From: Amorphochlora amoebiformis
Taxonomy: Eukaryota; Cercozoa; Chlorarachniophyceae
DNA: 64,000 nt
Direction: 5' to 3'
NCBI GenBank assembly: GCA_054601695.1
Contig: BAAHQB010000159.1
Location: forward strand, 124,001-188,000
The notes beneath the pieces are model-generated. The model ran no database searches and was not told the origin of the DNA. It saw only the letters and a list, made by a program, of their open reading frames with translations. This document shows, piece by piece, positions 53,328-64,000 of the stretch. Numbering within the stretch: the first letter of the stretch is position 1; each line of letters starts with the position of its first letter. Both the position numbers and the translations under genes were made by a program.

Positions 53328-53925
53328 GTTAGAGTTAGGGTTAGGATTAGGATTAGCTTTAGAGTTAGGATAAGGGTTACAGAAGCCAACTTCCCATCAC
53401 AAACGAGGAAGCCTAGGGTTAGGGTTAGGGTTAGGGTTAGGGTTAGGGTTAGGGTTACGTTTAGGGTATGTTTGAGAAAGTTATGTTTTTGATTGCGTTA
53501 GGACAGTTTTAGATGCAGGGCTACAGTTATTGTGTTGGGGTTTGCCATAAGAGCTAGGGTTAGGGTTACGATTAGGGTTAGGGTTACGATTAGGGTTAGG
53601 GTTACGATTAGGGTTAGGGTTACGATTAGGGTTAGGGTTACGATTAGGGTTAGGGTTATTAGGGTAGGAAAGGAGATTAGAGTCAACATTAGGGTTATGA
53701 ACATGGTTAGGGTTGAAGGTTAGGGTGGGATCAGAATATTGAAAATATAATGACCCCTAGGGCAGTTTACTGGGTCACTTAGTGGGGATGTTATGTATTC
53801 ATCTTAAGATCTCATCGTTTGGGTAGGGTTAGAGTTAGGGTTAGGGTTAGGGTTAGGGTTAGGGTTAGGGTTAGGGTTAGGGTTAGGGTTAGGGCTAGCG
53901 TAAGGGTTGGGGTTATGGTTGGGCT
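53328..53925 (+). repeat. Interstitial telomeric arrays with 18-bp higher-order unit
   Basis: TTAGGG clean at 53414-53455 and 53826-53895. Between them, at about 53555-53655, an 18-bp unit, ATTAGGGTTAGGGTTACG, is repeated five to six times exactly. Degenerate GGTTAGGA sequence flanks both sides. A 65-bp complex patch (53745-53818) contains ACTGGGTCACTTAGTGGGG. Confidence 0.95.
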
Positions 53926-54019
53926 TACGCGCATTGTGCAACGGTCTGACTGGCCAATCAATTGAAGACCTATATAGGTGTTACACACATATATATATAT
54001 ACATATATATATATAATAT

Positions 54020-54069
<50 letters not shown>

Positions 54070-54139
54070 TTATGCATTTATATACAAATGTATTGTATTT
54101 TATATTGATATGTACATATTTATATATACATACAAATAT

Positions 54140-54206
<67 letters not shown>

Positions 54207-54235
54207 ATATCTTCGTATATACAATTATATGTATA
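53926..54235. repeat. (TA)n block
   Basis: Complex start to 53985, then TA, TG and TATT arrays. Confidence 0.9.
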
Positions 54236-54720
54236 TTTTTATGTTTGTGTACATTCATACAACTAAACATAGTGCAAATGATGAAAACGATGTCACGTAC
54301 ATATGTGAATAATAAACATACGTGAAACAGAAAAATCACACAGGATTTAACTGGTAAACTGCATGTGCTAATCACAGTAAAAACAGAACATAAGCTTTTA
54401 ATTTGTAAATATGCAAATGTTAAAATTGACATATGATAGTAACATGTTATATGTTTCTTGAATATAAAAAAAATACAAATATTCCATAATATAAAGCTAC
54501 GAAAACGAGGTAAAAAAATTACTTAATTGTGATTGTAAATAGGGTAATTATATCATAACACACGCTCTAATTGTCATAATAAATGTGTTAATAATAATAA
54601 CATATTTAACTGATATAACACATGCATTAATCGACCTGATACATATTTTTACAGTATTAATACAAATAATGCATAGATTAGGTTACAACAGTTTCTTGTT
54701 ACTAATATTTGTATTTATAC
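54236..54720. other. AT-rich, microsatellite-poor interval with 60-bp repeat
   Basis: A distinct texture: AT-rich but almost without (TA)n, with many AATAA and ATAACA words. ATAACACACGCTCTAATTGT (54555) and ATAACACATGCATTAATCGA (54615) head two diverged 60-bp units. Short plus-strand open frames (for example 54585-54833, hydrophobic) end in TA repeats, and no family is recognised. Confidence 0.55.
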
Positions 54721-54753
<33 letters not shown>

Positions 54754-55027
54754 TAATATATAAATGTATATATCCGGTCGCCTTATACGCGTCGCATACA
54801 ATAAACATATACATAATGTATTTTTTACTGTAAAAGCACCCGATATGTTATTTTCAATATGTCATTTATCATTACGTGTATTTTTGTCTGTGATTGTGAG
54901 AAAAAGCCCAAAGACGAAATATCCGATGGATATATTGCGAGGTCTGCTTCCTACATGTATGTATCAATATGTATAAAATGTATTCATATATCTGTACCTA
55001 TAAATATATATATAAACATACATATAC

Positions 55028-55078
<51 letters not shown>

Positions 55079-55084
55079 CGTATA

Positions 55085-55120
<36 letters not shown>
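54721..55120. other. TA and complex AT-rich sequence
   Basis: TA at 54720-54765, a complex patch 54770-54960 (CCGGTCGCCTTATACGCGTC, GTGAGAAAAAGCCCAAAGAC) without recognised content, then TA and a (TG)n run at 55048-55074. Confidence 0.55.
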
Positions 55121-55126
<6 letters not shown>

Positions 55127-55195
55127 GCTTATAAATATATATATATACGCTTATAAATATATATATATATACGCTTGTAAATATATATATATATA
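55121..55195. repeat. Three-copy TATACGCTTATAAATATAT tandem
   Basis: Units of about 23-27 bp starting near 55123, 55146 and 55170, with the third as CGCTTGTAAAT. Confidence 0.93.
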
Positions 55196-56286
<1,091 letters not shown>

Positions 56287-56372
56287 GTGTGTGTGTGTGT
56301 ATATACATATATACGTGTGTGTTTGTACACATAACGAAAGTATTTCTAATCTACATATACGCTAAATGTATT

Positions 56373-56416
<44 letters not shown>

Positions 56417-56464
56417 GTGTGTGTATATATATACACATATACACACATACATACACAGTATATG

Positions 56465-56502
<38 letters not shown>

Positions 56503-56580
56503 GGTATGTGTATACACATAACAAAGAATTTGTAATCAACATATAAGCAATATATATGTGCGTGTGTATGTAAATATATA
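56287..56580. repeat. Diverged pair, about 190-bp offset
   Basis: (TG)n, then TACACATAACGAAAGTATTT with CTAATCTACATATACGC (about 56324) matches ATACACATAACAAAGAATTT with GTAATCAACATATAAGC (about 56511). TA and TG runs separate the copies. Confidence 0.85.
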
Positions 56581-56594
56581 TGTAAATACACAAA

Positions 56595-56648
<54 letters not shown>

Positions 56649-56782
56649 TTACATATATATACATTTAGCATATTATAATTAAATACGGTTGTATTTTCTT
56701 CGCCGCTCTTTGTAAAGTATAGCTTTGAACACTGAATCTAAATGTATATTTACATAATATATATTTTCTTTATATATATATG

Positions 56783-56813
<31 letters not shown>

Positions 56814-56845
56814 CTTGTATTATTAATATAAAAATCTATTGATGC

Positions 56846-56923
<78 letters not shown>

Positions 56924-56942
56924 CATATATATATATATAGAA

Positions 56943-56991
<49 letters not shown>

Positions 56992-57090
56992 GTATATATA
57001 TATATATATATGCATATATATACACGTATAATTCATAGGTGTGTAGATATTCATGTGATATTTCCAAGTCCTTACATATTTATACTATAT

Positions 57091-57131
<41 letters not shown>

Positions 57132-57134
57132 CAA

Positions 57135-57179
<45 letters not shown>

Positions 57180-57181
57180 TA

Positions 57182-57239
<58 letters not shown>

Positions 57240-57240
57240 C
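56581..57240. repeat. (TA)n block
   Basis: TA arrays, longest at 56850-56912, 56948-56982 and 57190-57234. Complex patches at 56655-56750 and 57020-57085. Confidence 0.92.
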
Positions 57241-57313
57241 CTGTGATACACGAACAGTGAAGCGAAGAGTGCGATATGCGATAAGGGCTACTATACCTAC
57301 ACATTTGATCATG

Positions 57314-57378
<65 letters not shown>

Positions 57379-57408
57379 GTATATATATATATATATATGT
57401 GTATATTC

Positions 57409-57444
<36 letters not shown>

Positions 57445-57458
57445 TATAATATATATAT

Positions 57459-57493
<35 letters not shown>

Positions 57494-57546
57494 GCGTGTG
57501 TGTATACATATATACATATTACGTTCATATATATATATATATTCAG

Positions 57547-57592
<46 letters not shown>

Positions 57593-57617
57593 ACATACAA
57601 ATATACATGTATTCATG

Positions 57618-57662
<45 letters not shown>

Positions 57663-57799
57663 CAACGACGTATAAATATACATATGTAGACGTTCAGAGG
57701 TACTATACCTACTCTATAAATTCTACATTTAGCTGACGCATTTATACATAGTTTGCGCATGAGAGGTTCATATATGTATTTAGAATTTAATAGATATGA

Positions 57800-57800
<1 letters not shown>
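57241..57800. repeat. TA block with two complex patches
   Basis: Complex patches at 57241-57312 (GTGAAGCGAAGAGTGCGATA) and 57660-57800. Both contain CTACTATACCTAC / GTACTATACCTAC and ACATTT, so they may be related. TA arrays lie between. Confidence 0.85.
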
Positions 57801-59330
<1,530 letters not shown>

Positions 59331-59500
59331 TCCCTATCCGGAAACAGGTAATACAACCGTTTTACAAACCCTAATCCCAACTTTAAGGATTATCCAAACC
59401 TAACCAATAATGTATCGAGTGTCTACATTTGTAGTGTATGTGATTATGAGTAATCGGTTTTCGTGTGTATGTGATTTCTAGGAAGTATCGCACGAATATA
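59331..59500. other. Complex patch with short telomeric remnant
   Basis: AAACCCTAATCCCAAC at 59366 and ATGTGATT words near 59065, 59438 and 59469. Unrecognised. Confidence 0.5.
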
Positions 59501-59504
59501 AATG

Positions 59505-59535
<31 letters not shown>

Positions 59536-59538
59536 TAC

Positions 59539-59633
<95 letters not shown>

Positions 59634-59645
59634 CATATATGTACA
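59501..59645. repeat. (TA)n with (TG)n core
   Basis: TA at 59505-59530 and 59580-59628, with TGTGTG at 59562-59580. Confidence 0.95.
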
Positions 59646-60375
59646 TATAAAAACGCCATCCACACATCCAACTACAAAACCAACTCTAACATCGCTCCCC
59701 TTTCCCCCCCAAAAACAACCAACCCTAACCCCAACCAAACCCCAAAACTCAACCCAACCCAAACGCTACCTTCAGGGCAATAAGCTTTATTTGCGAATAA
59801 ATAGCCAGAATGACAGAAACAGTGGTGCAGCATGCTGTGAGAGCCCAATGGAAAGCAAGAGAGGGGTCTTCGGATGCGTTGGCAGTCCCTCTTCGGAGAG
59901 GCATCAGTCCAGGGAGTAGCCTCCGAGTAGGTAGGGAAGTGAGAGCGGAATATTTTCGAAATTGGTTGGAACATTATAGCGTGGAATAGAGAGAGAAGAA
60001 AAAAGAATATTTGTGATTATTAAGAGAGATGGTTACCCATTCTTTAAGGCTAAATTTTCGCTTTATATATTCCTTTTCTTCCATATATTATTTCTTCTCA
60101 AAGAACAGCCAAATCGCAATCTTCAAAGTGATTTTGGCAAAATATCCCAAGAATCGCCATGACGTAGAATATAAGATAAAATCTCCCAAACATCCCAAAC
60201 AGGGAAGGGAAGGACCACGGAAGGTGGAAGTACCGTGGAACCCCATCTTCCGTAATCTAGGCATTTTAGGGTTACAATGGCACTAGGGCTGGGGCGTTTT
60301 AGGGTTAGGGTTGGAATTAGGCGATATCTTGGAACAGACCTGAGATTACTGAAAGTAGTGAGGGTGAACGTACTT
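59646..60375. other. 0.7-kb non-repetitive island
   Basis: A C/A-rich start with CAACCCTAACCCCAACC-type telomere-like words (59720-59765), then balanced sequence. GGGGTCTTCGGATG and CCCTCTTCGGAGAGG (59857, 59888) form partly inverted words. A short TTTTAGGGTTAGGG remnant lies at 60298. Plus-strand 59530-59919 and minus-strand 59672-59974 are both open for 100-129 codons. They overlap and have no recognised domain, and the plus frame begins in TA. No gene called, but this is one of the few places where an exon could lie. Confidence 0.5.
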
Positions 60376-60392
60376 GTGTTGGAATGAATGTA

Positions 60393-60459
<67 letters not shown>

Positions 60460-60487
60460 GTATATATGACGGTTTGCTCAGTATACA

Positions 60488-60531
<44 letters not shown>

Positions 60532-60550
60532 CATACATACATATATATAC

Positions 60551-60587
<37 letters not shown>

Positions 60588-60682
60588 GTGTGAGATATGT
60601 TATATATGTGTAGTATAGAGTCTAAAATATTACAATTAGATTTATTTGCATGTATATTTAACTAAATTATATACACACTCAC

Positions 60683-60779
<97 letters not shown>

Positions 60780-60855
60780 TATTGTTTATGAGTATGTATA
60801 CATATTATGCTAAGTAGTTGTCTTTGCATACACTTACCGGTACATGTATATAAAT

Positions 60856-60914
<59 letters not shown>

Positions 60915-60981
60915 CACATCATGTATGTACATAAAATTATATCTATAAGATACGCACAAATATATTTTAAAAATACTATGG
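60376..60981. repeat. (TA)n block
   Basis: TA arrays, longest at 60397-60452, 60498-60526 and 60718-60776. AT-rich patches at 60610-60670, 60785-60855 and 60915-60981. Confidence 0.92.
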
Positions 60982-61097
60982 TACTTTAGCCTGTGTTATA
61001 TGATTATATATAATACATAATAATACACATATAGTATATTACTTTAACCTGTGTTATATGATTATATATAATACATAATAATACACATATAGTATAT
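60982..61097. repeat. 58-bp perfect-looking tandem duplication
   Basis: TACTTTAGCCTGTGTTATAT (60982) and TACTTTAACCTGTGTTATAT (61040), each followed by GATTATATATAATACATAAT and AATACACATATAGTATAT. One substitution is visible. Confidence 0.96.
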
Positions 61098-61560
<463 letters not shown>

Positions 61561-61737
61561 AATATGAAATGTCAACACAATCATATTTCATTCTTTATAC
61601 AACTTAACAATTGCAAACGGAGACGCATACATATCATATATCACTTATACGATAGCCTACATTCGCTCCTCGTGACTTCGCCCTCTGTCACTAGCTCCTG
61701 TGTCATTTTAGGGTTAGAGTTAGCGTTAACGTATGCT
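61561..61737. other. Complex patch with TGTCAC words and telomeric remnant
   Basis: CGTGACTTCGCCCTCTGTCA and CTGTGTCATTTTAGGGTTAG at 61671-61717. This again places TGTCAC vocabulary directly beside a TTAGGG word. Confidence 0.55.
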
Positions 61738-62506
61738 TCTCTCTCTCTCTCATTCTCTCTCTCTCTCTCTTAGATAGTCTCTCCCCATATATTTCTCTTC
61801 GTTGTCTCCTTCTCTCTTAGACACATTCTCTTTTCTTTCTCTCGTTCTCTCTATTCACCTCTTTCCCTCTCTTTCCCCCCGCATTTCACATATCTCTCTT
61901 CAATTCTTTCTGTGTGCATTTGTCTCTCAGAAGTATACTCGCTCTCACACCTTCAGAACGTCTCTCTCATTCACACACTCTCGCTCTCTCTCTCCCTCTC
62001 GCTCTCTCTCTCCCTCTCGCTCTCTCTCTCCCTCTCGCTCTCTCTCTCCCTCTCGCTCTCTCTCTCCCTCTCGCTCTCTCTCCCTCTCGCTCTGTTTCTC
62101 TCTCTCTCGTGCTCTCGCTCTCTCTATGTGTCTCTAAGTCTCTACCTTTCACTCATGTCCGCTCTCTCTCTCTCTCCGCTCTCTCTCTCTCTCCGCTCTC
62201 TCTCTGTCCCCTCTCTCTCTCTGTCCGCTCTCTCTCTCTGTTTGTTCACTCTTATCTCTCTCAAGCACACTCGCGCTTTCCTCTTCTCTGAATATCTCCC
62301 TTTTTTCCTCTCTCTCTCTTATTCTTCTCCCTCTTACTGTCTCCCTCATATCTTCTCTCTCTTTGTGTCTCTCTCATATATTCCCTCTTTTTAACACTTC
62401 AACTCTTTCTCTCATTTTCTCTATCTCGAATTCCCACATTCTCTCTCTGAAACACACACACACACACAATCTATCCCTTTCATATCTCTATCTGAATCCA
62501 TTTTTT

Positions 62507-62572
<66 letters not shown>

Positions 62573-62713
62573 TCCACTCCCCACTTTCTTCTCTCTCTCT
62601 CTCTAGCTTCATCTCTCCCTCCTTCTATTCTGTCTTTCTCTCCCACTGTGTGTCTCTCTCCTCTCTCTCTCTTTCTCTCTTCCTCTTTCTCTCTTCCTCT
62701 TTCTCTCCCTCTT

Positions 62714-62751
<38 letters not shown>

Positions 62752-62773
62752 CCTTTCTCTCTCTTTCTCTCTT

Positions 62774-62815
<42 letters not shown>
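61738..62815. repeat. Pyrimidine (CT)n tract, 1.1 kb
   Basis: Almost entirely C and T on the plus strand. From about 61982 to 62095 an 18-bp unit, CTCTCTCTCCCTCTCGCT, repeats about six times, followed by CTCTCTCTCTCCGCT units (62160-62230). A (TA)n island interrupts at 62540-62565 and (CA)n at 62454-62468. Ser/Leu-rich plus frames and Arg/Glu-rich minus frames up to 160 codons are repeat-derived. Confidence 0.95.
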
Positions 62816-62922
62816 GTATCTCGATAGGTTACGGAGGGATACATAACCTGGTCTCCTCTCTCTCTCTGTGTGTGTGTACTCGCTTATCTCGATAGGTTAT
62901 GAATAAGGGATGCATAACCTGA
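62816..62922. repeat. Duplicated ATCTCGATAGGTTA..ATAACCTG
   Basis: TATCTCGATAGGTTACGGAG with GGATACATAACCTG (62817) and TATCTCGATAGGTTATGAAT with AAGGGATGCATAACCTG (62885). AGGTTA and TAACCT also form a small inverted pair within each copy. A CT/GT run separates them. Confidence 0.92.
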
Positions 62923-63179
62923 TATACTGGAAGTTTATTCCATCTGTAGGCCAGATGATGCGTAGACGCCCAGAGCGGATAAAACAATGTTTAATTTCGC
63001 ACTGGGTTACATATATATATATATATATGTATAATATATATATATATTTATTTATTTATTTATATATTTATATATTTATATATGTGTATGCATATAATAC
63101 ACATGATATATTAATATGTACTTCACATACACGTATACACACATATGTAAATGTATGTATATTATACATACATATAATA

Positions 63180-63261
<82 letters not shown>

Positions 63262-63403
63262 TATAAATATATATATATACATATATATATATATATTTAT
63301 ACATGTGTATGCATACAATACACATGATACATTAATATATACTTCATATACACGTATACACACATATGTAAATGTATGTATATTATACATACATATAATA
63401 TGA

Positions 63404-63405
<2 letters not shown>
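62923..63405. repeat. TA block with 221-bp-offset duplication
   Basis: After a complex patch (62923-63010), GTGTATGCATATAATACACA, TGATATATTAATATGTACTT and CACATACACGTATACACACA (63084-63185) recur at 63305-63405 with about four substitutions. A roughly 80-bp TA run separates them. Confidence 0.94.
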
Positions 63406-63435
<30 letters not shown>

Positions 63436-63591
63436 CATGTATCTGTAATGTATATGTATATATATATATACAAATGTTTATCAATATAAATATATATATT
63501 GGGTATATGTATATATATATATATATATAGATTCTACTCAATATGAGAAAGGTCTCTTTCACCATCCCTTCGCCTTGAGCTGATATGTAAT

Positions 63592-63631
<40 letters not shown>

Positions 63632-63699
63632 TAGATATATACATGCATAAATATATATATATATACATATGTATATTTATTTAGTAGATGTATATATAT

Positions 63700-63732
<33 letters not shown>

Positions 63733-63760
63733 CATATTGTCAGCATATATATATACATAT
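63406..63760. repeat. (TA)n block
   Basis: TA arrays, a GA run at 63614-63630 and one complex patch (63530-63592). ATATACATATTGTCAGC occurs at 63729, truncated into TA, and again at 63752 as the start of the next feature. Confidence 0.92.
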
Positions 63761-64000
63761 TGTCAGCGTAGCAGCTGTAGTTGTCCGATTGACTGCTGTC
63801 CGTTTGGATTATGGCGAATGATTTTTCATAACTTTCGTGCGGTAGTCAGATACTCCCCATCTTCCCTTTATCCTATCTTCCTTTCTTCTTCCGGGATCCA
63901 TGGGCTCCGTCGGTTCCGGGCAGCTTGGGTTCCGGGGCTGTTTGGGTTCCGAAACTTTTTTATTGGTCTGCTAATTGTGCTCTATCTAACGGTAACCTAC
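63761..64000 (+). mobile_element. Dispersed element with tRNA-like head (copy 4, cut by window end)
   Basis: TGTCAGCGTAGCAG, TAGTTG and CGTTTGGATTATGGCGAATG match TCTCAGCGTAGCAG, TAGTTG and CATTTGGATTATGACGAAGG of the 42328 copy. The TTCCGGGCAGCTTGGGTTCC region, about 150 bases on, sits where the ACCGGG block lies in the other copies, but it is G/T-richer and more diverged. It begins directly at a TA array and is truncated by the end of the window. Confidence 0.48.

Noticed and set aside
54585-54833. Hydrophobic 82-codon frame resembling a small membrane protein
   Set aside because: AT-rich codons give hydrophobic residues by composition alone. The second half is TA translation and no start context or homologue is recognisable.
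57250-57285. Possible 5.8S rRNA similarity (GTGCGATATGCGATAAGG)
   Set aside because: Only a short word resembles the conserved core. The flanks are TA repeats and no 18S or 28S sequence is present.
59530-59974. Overlapping plus- and minus-strand frames of 100-129 codons
   Set aside because: The plus frame starts in (TA)n and its first half is a telomere-like C/A-rich stretch. The minus frame overlaps it. No domain in either.

Overview
This window looks like a gene-poor eukaryotic chromosome segment. I could not support a single protein-coding, rRNA or intact tRNA gene. By eye, more than half of it is (TA)n microsatellite and its TATG, CATA and TACA derivatives. Scattered through this are interstitial telomeric-type arrays of the hexamer TTAGGG/CCCTAA (about 0.5, 1.6, 6.6-7.5, 7.9, 9.1, 11.8-12.7, 14.0-14.3, 23.5-24.1, 25.5-25.8, 27.3-28.3, 40.2, 42.9 and 53.3-53.9 kb), purine/pyrimidine tracts (27.3, 37.5, 38.4-38.9, 42.0, 44.9-45.3, 61.7-62.8 kb) and short GC-richer islands. 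The TTAGGG unit and the microsatellite texture exclude a bacterium or archaeon. TTAGGG is shared by animals, many fungi and several protist and algal lineages, so I do not name the organism. The many interstitial arrays and local duplications suggest subtelomeric, pericentromeric or otherwise heterochromatic DNA.

Layout: 0-14.4 kb is the richest in telomere-type arrays and also holds a 30-bp minisatellite (2.16 kb), a roughly 101-bp satellite (2.4-3.36 kb) and several core-repeat families. 14.4-23.4 kb is TA-dominated with locally duplicated 60-120 bp cores and one non-repetitive island (17.58-18.49 kb). 23.4-28.3 kb holds telomeric arrays of opposite orientation around a TGACAC-rich degenerate repeat, and ends in a 13-bp telomere-derived minisatellite. 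28.3-32 kb is TA plus a 7-copy tandem family. 32.0-33.9 kb is the longest TA-poor stretch, with a large imperfect inverted repeat and a striking excess of CTAG. 34-42.3 kb is TA with a roughly 850-bp tandem duplication carrying GA tracts. 42.3-50.5 kb contains copies of a roughly 300-bp dispersed element with a tRNA-like (possible SINE) head; another copy starts at 63.76 kb and runs off the window. 51-54 kb has decayed telomeric remnants, a near-perfect palindrome, a recent 118-bp duplication and an 18-bp telomeric higher-order repeat. 54-64 kb is AT-rich with a long CT tract at 61.7-62.8 kb.

The recurring theme is that almost every short non-TA core is present two to eight times locally, with TA runs of variable length as spacers. 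Telomeric arrays each carry their own private higher-order variant. Both observations point to continuing local amplification rather than to gene function. Long open frames are abundant only because (TA)n, (TTAGGG)n and (GA)n contain no stop codon in some or all frames. Coordinates of degenerate repeats were read by eye and may be off by a few bases.
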